Shown: positions 55,993-64,000, counted from the first letter of the stretch. The stretch: DNA of 64,000 bases from Planctomycetota bacterium (GCA_028280485.1 JANQLS010000182.1:1-64000); one strand, 5' to 3'. Notes: generated by a model not told the origin, from the letters alone. Translations and numbers: made by a program.

Positions 55993-57270
55993 ATGTCAAA
56001 AGTTCAATCGAGACGATCCTTCCTAAAGAAATCCCTTCTTTCAAGTAGCGCCTTAGCAACTCCCGCAATATTCCCGACGGGAATCTTAGGTCAAAACTCT
56101 CCCAACGAAAAAATTCGTACAGGACACATCGGCTTAGGCGGTATGGGGAGTGCCCACTTGAATTTCTTTAAGAACTTTGCTGGAGCACTTTGTGACGTCG
56201 ATGAAAACCATCTCAAACGAGCTGCTGACAAGATTGGGCGATACGTTCCTCTGTACAAGGATTTCAGAGGCCTCCTCGATCAAAAAGATTTAGACGGAGT
56301 GATCATCGCTACTCCTGATCATTGGCATGGCATCATGGCGGTGATGGCCTGCGAAGCGGGAAAGGATGTTTACGTGCAAAAGCCCGCTTGCAACACGATC
56401 GAAGAGGGACGAGCGATGGTAAAAGCCGCCAAGCGCTACGATCGAGTCGTTCAAGTTGGAAGCCAAGGAAGATCCACTCACGCTGCGTACAAATCGAGTG
56501 AGTTCATCAATAACGGCCAGATCGGGAAGGTCAATTGGGTTGAATGTTGGCATTACCCCAATCCCGTCGGAGGATTTCAACCCAACACAAAGCCTCCTTC
56601 GCAACTCGATTGGGACCTCTGGATCGGTCCGAATCGTTACGTACCTTACAATCCTCAACGTGTGCATTTTAACTTTCGCTGGTTCCTTGATTTTGGCGGA
56701 GGTCAAATTCGAGACCGCGGCGCTCATGTCATGAGTGTTGCCTTTTTCATTATGCAAGCTGACCACACGGGCCCAGTGAGCGTCGAAGCCACAGGGAAGC
56801 CCCCAGAAAAAGGTCTCTTCGACTGCCCCACCGACATGGAGATTAAATACGAATTTAAAAATCCAGACTGGAAGATGACCTGGAGTCAACCCGGCCCCGA
56901 AGAGTTGCGAAAACTGAATGGATTTGGCGCCCGATATCACGGTGAAAAAGACACTTTAGTCGTCCGCGGCGGGGATGGAGGAACTTGGACTGAAGATAAG
57001 GCGATGAAGTACAACGGCCCTGAAGATGGTTACAAGCCTTACAAGAGCCCCGGGCATGAACAAGATTGGGTAAATTGTGTTCGCACTCGCGAACAACCGA
57101 TCATGCATATCGAATCTGGAGTGAGAGTAGCCGCACTATGCATCTTGGGTAATCTTTCGTATCAACTGGGAAGAAAACTCCATTGGGATCCGGTTAAAGA
57201 GCGATGTATCGGCGATGAAGAAGCCAATCGATTTATGTCAAAAGCCTATCGTTCACCCTGGAGGATTTAA
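55993..57270 (+). CDS. Tat-exported Gfo/Idh/MocA oxidoreductase
   Basis: A 425-residue NAD(P)-dependent dehydrogenase of the glucose-fructose oxidoreductase family. The N-terminus has a Tat signal (SRRSFLKKSLLSSS), typical of periplasmic members in planctomycetes. The Rossmann fold has GHIGLGGMGSAH. The usual EKP is QKP (Gln129-Lys130-Pro131), a variant I recall for this group. HVMSVAFF and PGHEQDWVNCVRTREQP are in the C-terminal domain. It oxidises or reduces a sugar derivative; the substrate is unknown. Three bases separate it from the following HEAT gene, so they form an operon. Confidence 0.9.
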   Translation: MSKVQSRRSFLKKSLLSSSALATPAIFPTGILGQNSPNEKIRTGHIGLGGMGSAHLNFFKNFAGALCDVDENHLKRAADKIGRYVPLYKDFRGLLDQKDLDGVIIATPDHWHGIMAVMACEAGKDVYVQKPACNTIEEGRAMVKAAKRYDRVVQVGSQGRSTHAAYKSSEFINNGQIGKVNWVECWHYPNPVGGFQPNTKPPSQLDWDLWIGPNRYVPYNPQRVHFNFRWFLDFGGGQIRDRGAHVMSVAFFIMQADHTGPVSVEATGKPPEKGLFDCPTDMEIKYEFKNPDWKMTWSQPGPEELRKLNGFGARYHGEKDTLVVRGGDGGTWTEDKAMKYNGPEDGYKPYKSPGHEQDWVNCVRTREQPIMHIESGVRVAALCILGNLSYQLGRKLHWDPVKERCIGDEEANRFMSKAYRSPWRI

Positions 57271-57273
57271 GCC

Positions 57274-59403
57274 ATGAAACCAACATTCATTCAAAAACCC
57301 ATCCTTCTCATCGCAGTTGTTTGTTTTTCAGGCTTGAGTTCAAATCTTTTTGGAACGGAATCTCAATCTGTCGAGTCTTGGCTCCAAGAGATTCAAAGTG
57401 CCGATGATAACGTTCGGCTTCAAGCGAGAAAGAAAGCCACGCAGTTTGGTGCAAAGGCAGTAGCTCCTTTGGGAAAACTTCTGAATAACGGCAATCTAAA
57501 TATCGCCGTCACTGCGAGAGCCTCTTTAGAAATCATCGTTCACCACGCGGGCCGACCAGGTGGTGGAGAAGAACGGGGTGACGTCTGCCAAGCTTTAAGA
57601 ACGCTTCTCGAATCCGATCCTCATTTGAATACTCAACGAGAAGGTCTCTTTCTTCTTTCTTGTATCGCCGGAGATAAAAGCGTCGCGCTCATTTCAAGTC
57701 GTCTTGGACATTCAGATCGCCATGTGCGTGAAGCAGCTCGAACGGCCTTGGAAACCATTCCGGGCTCAGCCTCGATTCAAGCCTTGATTCAAGCATTAGA
57801 TAAAGCCGAAGCCAAAACGAAGCCCGCTTTCTTATACTCTCTCACTAAAAAGAATCACCCGAAGGCAACTCAAGCTTTACTCCGTTACGCCAAAGTCGGG
57901 AATGCCGATGGCTTAAGACTTCACGCATTAGAATGTTTAGCCCGAAAGGGTGAAGTTCAAAGTATTGGACTTTTTGAATCCGCGATAAAAGCACCTGGCA
58001 ATATGGGGCTCGAACGACTCTGGAGTGAATACCTTCGACTGGCAGATCTGATCGCCGAATCGGTCGATCAACAGAGAGCCATCAGCTTGTATAAAAACGC
58101 CTTCGCGAATGCGCCCTTGGCTCATCAAAGGGAACACGCTCTTCATGGAGCAACGAAAAAGGATGGCCTCGCTCAATTAGGACTTATCGTTCAAGCGACC
58201 GGCGATGCCGGTAAGCGTGTCAGAAGGAAGGCCAACCGACTGTTAGCAAAACTTGAAGGCCCTGAAGTCGTTCAAGCTCTTCGGAAAGCATTTGCCACTC
58301 GACCCGTTGAAGAACGTCCCGGCTTATTGTTAGTTTTAGCTTCTAAAGATCCCGAGGGATCTCAAGCTTTAATTCGGGCCGCGAGTCAAGCCCAAGACTC
58401 GGCATTGAAAATCGCAGCGCTCAGTGCACTAGGAAAGCTCAATGATCCCAATCTTAAAGACGTGTACGCACAACTGAGCAAAACGGGGCCCACTGTGATT
58501 CGCCCGGTCGCCATCGAAGGTTTACTAAGCATCGCAAAAGGCAAGTTAGAGCAAAACCAAACAACTGAGACCTATCAGATCTGCCAACAAATTTTAAGCT
58601 CGGAACAAGCTTCAACCTCCCAACATTCAAGAGCCTTGAGTTTAGCTTTAGCAACCTCCAGCCCTGAATCGTTGAAATTAGCCTCCCATTATCTCAGTGA
58701 TCCTAATTTAGGAATTGAAGCGGCAAGAGGAGGAATCTCTGTAGCTAAAAAGATCGGCAAAAAACCCGATCAACAAGCTATAGCCAAAGAAATCCTCGAA
58801 AAGATCATGAATGGAAAATTCCCAAGCACGATCGTATTAGAGGCGGTGAGTGGATTAAAAGATCTGGGCTTTGATCCCCTTGAAAAACTAAAGAAGCAGG
58901 GATTCATCTTAGAGTGGATGTCGACGACCCCCATTCTTCACACCGGTCCTGAAGATGCTTCCAAGGATCACTTTCCCGTTCCTTTGTACCTCGCTAAGAA
59001 AGATTTTGGTTACGACAAAGTGCATCGGATCGGTGCTCGCCGAATTCGTTGGCGAGAACTCAAGCAACTGACTTCCGACGGAAAACTCGACCTACTCAAA
59101 CTGTTCCGTAGAACTCAAAATGTACTCATCTACGCTTACAAAGAGATCGAAGTCGACAAAGATCAAAAAGCACTATTTAAAATCGGAAGTGATGATGGCG
59201 CCGCATGTTGGCTCAACGGCAAAAAGGTCTACAACAAAATGGTCCCCCGCGGCTACGTCTTAGATCAAGACACTGTTCAGGTAGATCTCAAGAAGGGTAA
59301 AAATCGCATCCTCTTCAAAATCTTCCAGGGGGTTGTCGGCTGGGAGTTCAGTTTTAGAGTTACGGATACAACCGGCAAGGGCTTGGATTTGAGCCAGCAG
59401 TAA
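57274..59403 (+). CDS. Exported HEAT-repeat protein with C-terminal beta-sandwich
   Basis: A 709-residue protein with a signal peptide (ILLIAVVCFSGLSSNLFG). A long array of HEAT/PBS-like helical repeats (about 30-560) includes DDNVRLQARKKATQFGAKAV, DRHVREAARTALETIPGSA and TGDAGKRVRRKANRLLAKLE. The last 140 residues fold as a jelly-roll carbohydrate-binding-like domain (LFKIGSDDGAACWLNGKKVY, VDLKKGKNRILFKIFQGVVG). Three bases after the Gfo/Idh/MocA stop, so co-translated. A periplasmic scaffold or substrate-binding partner of that oxidoreductase is inferred. Confidence 0.85.
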   Translation: MKPTFIQKPILLIAVVCFSGLSSNLFGTESQSVESWLQEIQSADDNVRLQARKKATQFGAKAVAPLGKLLNNGNLNIAVTARASLEIIVHHAGRPGGGEERGDVCQALRTLLESDPHLNTQREGLFLLSCIAGDKSVALISSRLGHSDRHVREAARTALETIPGSASIQALIQALDKAEAKTKPAFLYSLTKKNHPKATQALLRYAKVGNADGLRLHALECLARKGEVQSIGLFESAIKAPGNMGLERLWSEYLRLADLIAESVDQQRAISLYKNAFANAPLAHQREHALHGATKKDGLAQLGLIVQATGDAGKRVRRKANRLLAKLEGPEVVQALRKAFATRPVEERPGLLLVLASKDPEGSQALIRAASQAQDSALKIAALSALGKLNDPNLKDVYAQLSKTGPTVIRPVAIEGLLSIAKGKLEQNQTTETYQICQQILSSEQASTSQHSRALSLALATSSPESLKLASHYLSDPNLGIEAARGGISVAKKIGKKPDQQAIAKEILEKIMNGKFPSTIVLEAVSGLKDLGFDPLEKLKKQGFILEWMSTTPILHTGPEDASKDHFPVPLYLAKKDFGYDKVHRIGARRIRWRELKQLTSDGKLDLLKLFRRTQNVLIYAYKEIEVDKDQKALFKIGSDDGAACWLNGKKVYNKMVPRGYVLDQDTVQVDLKKGKNRILFKIFQGVVGWEFSFRVTDTTGKGLDLSQQ

Positions 59404-59450
59404 GAGGAAAGCTTATATTCAACAATCCTATCGATGAATTAAGAGCAGTT

Positions 59451-59729
59451 ATGGATATTAAAGTTACGATTCCGCATAAGCTAATTTTTGGATTGAGCAT
59501 GATGTTAGGAGTCATAACTATATCTGAACTCGATTCTACACCGAATCCCTATAGCAAATGGTTTCTCTTGATTATTCATTCCATCAGTCTCATCTGCCTC
59601 TTCGTCATTTGCTGGATTGCCCATAATTCAGTGGGGCGACGATTCATTGGAATGACAAGAGGATTATTGATTACTGGCTGTTTCGTTAGCTACGGTGTTG
59701 GTGCAGGTATTACCTATTTTGTTCAATAG
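59451..59729 (+). CDS. Small two- or three-helix membrane protein, tandem paralog A
   Basis: Ninety-two residues with three hydrophobic segments (LIFGLSMMLGVITI, WFLLIIHSISLICLFVICWI, GLLITGCFVSYGVGAGITYF). It shares pattern and length with the next gene, 43 bases downstream (WIAHNS / LVAHYS; FIGMTRG / FMGFSKG; SYGVGAGI / SYIVGASI). The pair is a tandem duplication. Function unknown. The ATG is preceded by AAGAG. Confidence 0.65.
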   Translation: MDIKVTIPHKLIFGLSMMLGVITISELDSTPNPYSKWFLLIIHSISLICLFVICWIAHNSVGRRFIGMTRGLLITGCFVSYGVGAGITYFVQ

Positions 59730-59772
59730 AATCAAGGTGTTTAGGGCATTGTATTTTTTTTAAGGAATCAAA

Positions 59773-60048
59773 ATGCAGATCCATTTAGGAAGCTTTGTCA
59801 TTTTTGCTCTAAGCTTAGTGATAGGTTTATTCACATTTCTTGATGGAATCCCCAAAGATTTCGAACTAAAGGATCTTAAAATCCCTGCAATCGCCTACGG
59901 TTTTTTAGGTTGCTGCCTGACAACAGTTTGCTTGGTAGCTCATTATTCAAAAACAAAAACATTCATGGGTTTTTCAAAAGGATTTTGGATCCTCGGAACT
60001 GTACTCAGTTACATCGTTGGAGCATCTATAAATTTATTTATTGATTAA
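59773..60048 (+). CDS. Small membrane protein, tandem paralog B
   Basis: Ninety-one residues with the same three-segment plan as the preceding gene (FVIFALSLVIGLFTFL, AYGFLGCCLTTVCLVA, WILGTVLSYIVGASINLF). AAGGA stands a suitable distance before the ATG. Identity to the neighbour is low but runs through the whole length. Function unknown. Confidence 0.65.
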   Translation: MQIHLGSFVIFALSLVIGLFTFLDGIPKDFELKDLKIPAIAYGFLGCCLTTVCLVAHYSKTKTFMGFSKGFWILGTVLSYIVGASINLFID

Positions 60049-60069
60049 GAAAAACAGATCAACGTAAAA

Positions 60070-60531
60070 GTGCCGGAATTTGTGGACATTAACAGAATGA
60101 CCCCCAGCGATACCGCACCACGCTTGAATACGCTATTGAAGCCTAAAGGAACAATCGGTTGCACCTTCAAAAGCTGCTTCCTTCTATCCTTCGTTTCTCT
60201 CCTCATCTTTGTTACTTGTTTTGTATATTTTCCCTGGCGTGAAGATTCAAAAAAATCCTCCCTGGCGGTCAGTGGGGCGGTGAGAGCTAAGAGCTTCATC
60301 TATGTCAAGAAAGGATCCTCACTCAAAAAAGTAGGCTATCTTCCTGAAGGAACTGAAGTCAGCGGTGAAAATTTAGGCCATTGGATCGAGGTGTCTAATG
60401 TCCAAGTTCTAGACTTAGAGACCCATGAGCCCATCGACCTTAGTAAGATTCCCCCTACCCTTTATATCGATGCCAATGATTTCATTGACAGATATGAACT
60501 CCTTTTACGGAAATCAATGAGTGGTGAGTAA
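60070..60531 (+). CDS. Hypothetical single-pass protein with SH3-like tail
   Basis: Not recognised. A 153-residue protein with one transmembrane helix (FLLSFVSLLIFVTCFVYFPW, about 36-56). A beta-rich segment (AVRAKSFIYVKKGSSLKKVG, GTEVSGENLGHWIEV) looks like a small SH3-type barrel, then an acidic tail. The reading frame begins with GTG at 60070; an ATG nine codons on is an alternative. It follows the two small membrane proteins and may share their transcript. Confidence 0.5.
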   Translation: MPEFVDINRMTPSDTAPRLNTLLKPKGTIGCTFKSCFLLSFVSLLIFVTCFVYFPWREDSKKSSLAVSGAVRAKSFIYVKKGSSLKKVGYLPEGTEVSGENLGHWIEVSNVQVLDLETHEPIDLSKIPPTLYIDANDFIDRYELLLRKSMSGE

Positions 60532-60655
60532 GGAAGTTTAATAGGAACTCCCTCCTGGGAAAAATTTCATTGGGAGGGCAATATCAGCTTATTAAGAGCT
60601 GCTGTACCTAAGGACGATCACACAACCCCTTATTAGTCTTAAATGAAACCACCAA

Positions 60656-60819
60656 CCCAGGAAGCCCGAAGCTTTAGCGAGGGATATCGATTCACTTGAA
60701 ATCACAAATCGTTTTGGGTTTCATGATTTAATCCTAGCGACAAATCGGACTGTTGGACGCATTCGCTGCCCAGAACCCTGCTGGCTGCTATCCCTCGCTA
60801 AAGCTTCGGGCTTCCTGGG
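60656..60819. repeat. Spaced 31-bp inverted repeat, AAGCCCGAAGC family
   Basis: CCCAGGAAGCCCGAAGCTTT and the eleven bases after it (60656-60686) recur exactly inverted at 60789-60819, 102 bases apart. The core matches the inner arms of the module at 36961-37100. The spacer is unrelated to the other spacers. The remaining gap to the TetR gene is promoter-type DNA. Confidence 0.85.
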
Positions 60820-60901
60820 CGTATGTCGCCTTTAAAATGTTAACGCAATCCCAAAAAAACATAAACCTAAGCTATAAAACGACTTAAAAATTCACCATAA
60901 A

Positions 60902-60930
60902 GTAAGTGGATACTTAAAGTATTTGCTTAC
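60902..60930. promoter_or_regulatory. TetR operator-like palindrome
   Basis: GTAAGTGGATACTT, then a central A, then AAGTATTTGCTTAC: 11 of 14 positions in each arm are complementary. It ends 11 bases before the tetR ATG, overlapping where the promoter should be. This spacing and length fit autoregulation by the adjacent TetR protein, perhaps also covering the downstream genes. Confidence 0.65.
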
Positions 60931-60941
60931 ATAATAACGAC

Positions 60942-61538
60942 ATGGCCAGACCTAGTCAAATTCAAGATCAACGCATCAAGCTTCTACCAAAACTCACCTC
61001 AACCTTTGTTGAGCTGGGATACCGAGGAGCCACAACTAAGGAACTCTCCCGTCGCTTGGGCGTACAAGAGAACATCCTCTATCGCTTGTGGCCAGATAAG
61101 AAAGCGATGTTTATTGCAGCCATTCAGCATGTCTTCGATAACACGGGATCGATCTGGGAGAAGCTCTGTGAAGAAGCAATTCTTTCTGGGCAATCCATCG
61201 GCCAAGCTCTTTTAACCTACGAATCGGAACACATCGGTGAGTTCGGTAACCATCGTATTTTGTTTTCTGCGTTAAGCGAACTCAATGATGATGAGATCCG
61301 AGAAGCTCTCCTTGAAACCTACCAAAAATTTTTCCAATCCATTCAATCTTTAGTCGAGAACCATCGAGAACAATCGCCGGACTCTAAAGGTGCAAGCCCT
61401 CCTTCCTTTTCAAGCGAACTCGTCGCTTGGTCCATATTAGGCTTGGGAACAATCTCGACCATTTCAAAAGAACTTCAGCTCAGCTCCGACGATACAAGAA
61501 AAGGTATCCTGACCCAAATCGCACACTCGCTTCTTTAA
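60942..61538 (+). CDS. TetR-family regulator
   Basis: A 198-residue DNA-binding repressor-type protein. The helix-turn-helix (GYRGATTKELSRRLGVQENILYRLW, about 25-52) is at the N-terminus, followed by a mostly helical ligand-binding part that has no close match I can name. A palindrome lies just upstream. The next gene, btaA-like, starts 114 bases after its stop on the same strand. Repression of the adjacent operon, relieved by a small molecule or lipid, is inferred. Confidence 0.85.
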   Translation: MARPSQIQDQRIKLLPKLTSTFVELGYRGATTKELSRRLGVQENILYRLWPDKKAMFIAAIQHVFDNTGSIWEKLCEEAILSGQSIGQALLTYESEHIGEFGNHRILFSALSELNDDEIREALLETYQKFFQSIQSLVENHREQSPDSKGASPPSFSSELVAWSILGLGTISTISKELQLSSDDTRKGILTQIAHSLL

Positions 61539-61652
61539 GGTTGGTCTTCGAAACCTTCCCTGAGCCAAGCTCTATTCTCAGAGGTGCAAGCCGTCATGAA
61601 TTCTAAAACGACCACTCTCTCTCAAATCACAAACAGTCGGGGAGGAAATCGA

Positions 61653-62759
61653 ATGAATTCTTCTAAGATTAAAGACATCAGCTCTGGCTTTTGGATCAAA
61701 GAGGCATTAAGCCTCCCGTTGCGATTTGCACAAGTACGAGAAGATCCAAGCATCGACCTTGAACTCCTCCAAAGCCTCCCTGCTTCTCCCAACATTCTGA
61801 TGGTGGCTTCTGGAGGTTGCACGGCCAGTTATTTAGCACCTCATGCCAATTCGATTCATTGTGTGGATCCCAATCCCTCTCAACTGGTATTGACCCAACT
61901 AAAATTAAATCTCTTAGAGAATCAGTCCAAAGAAAATAGGTTAAGAATATTAGGGCATCAATTTATGGATGCTCCGGAGCGATCTGAATCTTTGAAAAAG
62001 ATTTTAAGCAAGTATGGAAACCGCCTGGATGATTTAGGTCCAGCCGACCTCGTCACCTATTACGGGCCCGACCTCGCTGGTCGATACGAACGAATCTTTG
62101 CTCAGCTTCAATATCACTTACTCAATGTTTGTGAGCAGATTGAATTTCTCATTCAATTAAAGTCTAAAAATGATCGGGAACAGTTTTTAAATCAAAACCC
62201 TGAACTAGTAGAAGCCATTCGACAAGCTTTTACCCATTCGATGCCTCTCGATCTTCTCATCGAGTTTTTCGGTGAAGCCGCGACCCAAAATCGCCGTATA
62301 GACTTTCATGAACATTTCATAAATCAAACACTTCATGCGTTGATTCATCTTTCTCCCAACGAAAATCCTTACCTTTATCAAGTGCTCCTGGGACGATATC
62401 GAGATGGTTTTGAAGCCCCTTGGTTCGACTTAGAGCAACAAAAGGTTCAAGCCTCGTTGAATTTTTCAAATCGATTTATGGATGAAGTTCTTGAAGTTAC
62501 GGATCCGGAATCCATCGATTACCTACACCTCTCTAATATCCTCGATTGGCTTGATCCCCAACGAGCAGAACTCACCTTAGAGTTAGCTTACAAAGTATTG
62601 AAGCCTGGTGGAATCGTCTGTATCCGCCAACTTAATTCCACTTTAGACATTCCAAGAAGAGGTCAACGATTCTACTGGGACTTCGAAAGGGCTGAAAGCT
62701 TACTGGCGAAAGACTTAAGCTATTTTTATCGCGCCTTACATGTTGGGCTGAAACGATGA
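61653..62759 (+). CDS. BtaA-like (DUF3419) aminocarboxypropyl transferase
   Basis: DUF3419-family protein of 368 residues. In BtaA this family moves the 3-amino-3-carboxypropyl group of SAM onto diacylglycerol, the first step of betaine-lipid synthesis. Visible features are the opening FAQVREDPSIDLELL, the SAM-site-like ILMVASGGCTASYL (about 48-61), HCVDPNPSQL, and a second Rossmann-like half with VTDPESIDYLHLSNILDWL and KVLKPGGIVCIRQL. I choose this ATG because GGAGG lies just upstream; an earlier GTG at 61584 has no such site. It overlaps the following GNAT-like gene by four bases. Whether the acceptor is a lipid or a small molecule is open, as no BtaB methyltransferase follows. Confidence 0.8.
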   Translation: MNSSKIKDISSGFWIKEALSLPLRFAQVREDPSIDLELLQSLPASPNILMVASGGCTASYLAPHANSIHCVDPNPSQLVLTQLKLNLLENQSKENRLRILGHQFMDAPERSESLKKILSKYGNRLDDLGPADLVTYYGPDLAGRYERIFAQLQYHLLNVCEQIEFLIQLKSKNDREQFLNQNPELVEAIRQAFTHSMPLDLLIEFFGEAATQNRRIDFHEHFINQTLHALIHLSPNENPYLYQVLLGRYRDGFEAPWFDLEQQKVQASLNFSNRFMDEVLEVTDPESIDYLHLSNILDWLDPQRAELTLELAYKVLKPGGIVCIRQLNSTLDIPRRGQRFYWDFERAESLLAKDLSYFYRALHVGLKR

Positions 62760-63712
62760 TGACCAACCTCGAAATCCGTGAGGACACCAGTAATCTCAGC
62801 AAAGAATTAAAGAGCTTCGAAGCTCAATTCACTTATCCTTTGGATGCTGAAAATTCTTTTCACATCGATCACGGAACTGATTATTCCCTTTTTTATCGAA
62901 GTATGGGAACCGGCCCCACTCGTTGTTTCGTTGCGAAGCGAAACTCGGCCGTCATTGGAACCCTATCTATCGCCACCAAGACAATTAAAAATCCTGAGGG
63001 CGAAAACTTCCAAGCTGCTTACCTGGGCGACTTAAAAGTAAGCCCGCAACACAGAAATGGGCGCACCTTACTCAACCTTCTAAAAACCGCTTCTGAATGG
63101 AGAAAGAGATCTTCTGATCCCGCATATGCGGTGGTGATGAGAGGAACTCAAGCGACCCCCGATCTCTACTCAGGCCGATTCGGCATACCACAACTCAAAC
63201 GCCTCCAAGAATTACAGATTCTTCGGATCCCAACTCCGGTAAGCGAATCCTACATTCCTAATTGTCAAGAGGCACCCATCGATGAGGTCTATCGACTGTA
63301 TGACGCTTTCGCAAAGCTGAACTACTGGCCACTCCCTGGGGATGCAATTCAACGCTCCCAGATGACCCCAGTGGGCCTCATCGATAATCAAAATCAAGCT
63401 TGGGGTATCTTAGAAGACACCCGAAAAGCAAAAAGGCTTTTTGATCAAAATCAAAACGAAATTCTCTCGACTCATCTGTCGTATTTTGGATTTCGGTCCC
63501 CTACTTCAGCTCAGCGAATCATTGAACAGGCAAAAGCCTTTACCGCTCAACTTGGCTATAAAAACATGTTCCTGAGTTTAACTAAAAATCAACTCGAAAC
63601 CCTGAAAGCGCAAACGAACGCTATAGAGAACTCCGACCTCTCAATAGCCGATGTTTATGGTGTGGGCTTCAACCCAGCTCTACCCTGGTACGTTCCTTCT
63701 TCGGAGATATAA
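62756..63712 (+). CDS. GNAT-like acyltransferase
   Basis: A 318-residue protein whose first half resembles a GNAT N-acyltransferase: CFVAKRNSAVIGTLSIATK (central strands), AAYLGDLKVSPQHRNGRTLL (acyl-CoA loop, motif A region) and LLKTASEWRKRSS. The second half looks like a further GNAT-type fold with YKNMFLSLTKNQLETL near the end. It starts within the last codons of the btaA-like gene (ATGA overlap) and ends two bases before the HDO gene, so the three are strictly coupled. Acylation of an amine made by the BtaA-like enzyme would fit. The substrate is not known. Confidence 0.7.
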   Translation: MMTNLEIREDTSNLSKELKSFEAQFTYPLDAENSFHIDHGTDYSLFYRSMGTGPTRCFVAKRNSAVIGTLSIATKTIKNPEGENFQAAYLGDLKVSPQHRNGRTLLNLLKTASEWRKRSSDPAYAVVMRGTQATPDLYSGRFGIPQLKRLQELQILRIPTPVSESYIPNCQEAPIDEVYRLYDAFAKLNYWPLPGDAIQRSQMTPVGLIDNQNQAWGILEDTRKAKRLFDQNQNEILSTHLSYFGFRSPTSAQRIIEQAKAFTAQLGYKNMFLSLTKNQLETLKAQTNAIENSDLSIADVYGVGFNPALPWYVPSSEI

Positions 63713-63714
63713 CC

Positions 63715-64000
63715 ATGAAAACCATCCTTCCAACCGATTCTCAATCCATGGCCTCACGTGCCCAGGACATCCTGGATGATTCTGGAATTTTAGACAATCC
63801 CTACTTTCTCAACTTGGATGATCACTCGACGACTCTCAAGCAATTTCAAGATTCTCAAATACAGTTTTATTTCGCCGTACTTCATTTTGCTCGTCCCATG
63901 ATGGCTTTAGTTTCAAGGATGCCCGATCCTCAAAGAAGACTCGATATTCTTCATAATGTCGTTGAAGAACACGGCGACTTTGACAACAAAGCCTTTCACG
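63715..64000 (+). CDS. Haem-oxygenase-like (HDO/TenA-fold) enzyme, partial
   Basis: The gene runs off the window; 95 codons are visible. The frame opens ATG with GGAG upstream and two bases after the GNAT-like stop. The sequence LDNPYFLNLDD, KQFQDSQIQFYFAVLHFARPM and NVVEEHGDFDNKAFH has the helix order and NxxEExG-type motif (Glu84/Glu85, His86) of haem-oxygenase-like diiron oxidases ('iron-containing redox enzyme'). Members perform C-C cleavage or N-oxygenation in small-molecule pathways. The remaining iron ligands lie beyond the window, so activity and even TenA versus HDO type are undecided. Confidence 0.7.
   Translation, partial: MKTILPTDSQSMASRAQDILDDSGILDNPYFLNLDDHSTTLKQFQDSQIQFYFAVLHFARPMMALVSRMPDPQRRLDILHNVVEEHGDFDNKAFH

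Noticed and set aside
1-64000. tRNA, rRNA or riboswitch genes
   Set aside because: No tRNA-like cloverleaf, rRNA core or known riboswitch consensus was found by eye; an Infernal/tRNAscan run would settle this.

Overview
The window reads as a chromosomal segment of a planctomycete or close PVC-group relative. This is inferred from gene content: a DUF1501 + DUF1549/DUF1553 pair, a Tat-exported Gfo/Idh/MocA oxidoreductase, large exported proteins ending in dockerin-like repeats, a CotH-kinase/lamin-tail protein, a 1196-residue exported PQQ-type propeller protein and a VC_2705-type Na+/solute symporter with its DUF4212 partner. Genes are on both strands in short operons. No rRNA, tRNA, CRISPR array, transposase or phage module was recognised. 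Several genes start with TTG or GTG.

Layout. 0.2-0.7 kb: ACT-domain protein. 0.8-6.8 kb: two tandem paralogous surface proteins (cohesin-like domain, 12 or 3 TIG-like repeats, dockerin). 7.9-11.6 kb: heterodimeric ABC exporter. 11.7-14.8 kb: membrane-anchored hypothetical and an S9 peptidase. 15.2-22.2 kb, mostly minus: U32-family protein, DUF2905 protein (plus strand), an arsC-ccoN-ccoO gene set and an RlmI-like methyltransferase. 22.6-28.5 kb: exported alpha/beta hydrolase, HDOD-GGDEF protein, small methyltransferase, unknown protein. 28.8-36.8 kb: DUF4388/propeller membrane protein, lipoprotein, CotH/dockerin protein. 37.5-46.1 kb: MFS transporter, DUF1501/DUF1549-DUF1553/membrane-protein operon, symporter pair. 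46.5-51.4 kb: DUF6572 fusion, two PilT-type ATPases and a HEAT protein. 51.6-60.5 kb: PQQ protein with a metallopeptidase upstream, Gfo/Idh/MocA + HEAT pair, three small membrane proteins. 60.9-64.0 kb: TetR regulator, BtaA-like (DUF3419) aminocarboxypropyl transferase, GNAT-like protein and the start of a haem-oxygenase-like (HDO) enzyme, which continues past the window.

The best candidate for an undescribed system is the last operon: an aminocarboxypropyl transferase, an acyltransferase-like protein and a probable diiron oxidase are tightly coupled behind a TetR gene that carries its own palindromic operator-like site. Second is the two-gene cbb3-type oxidase set, whose subunit I lacks two of the three expected CuB histidines in a by-eye alignment and which sits behind arsC.

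Intergenic DNA is unusually rich in palindromes. Several families (AGCCCG-AGC cores, GTCCGCAC-type, GGCTCACC-type, CCAAATTCTGG-type, and a 30-bp inverted pair at the ends of two convergent genes) recur in pairs, sometimes nested in the same order at two loci, and some overlap stop codons.
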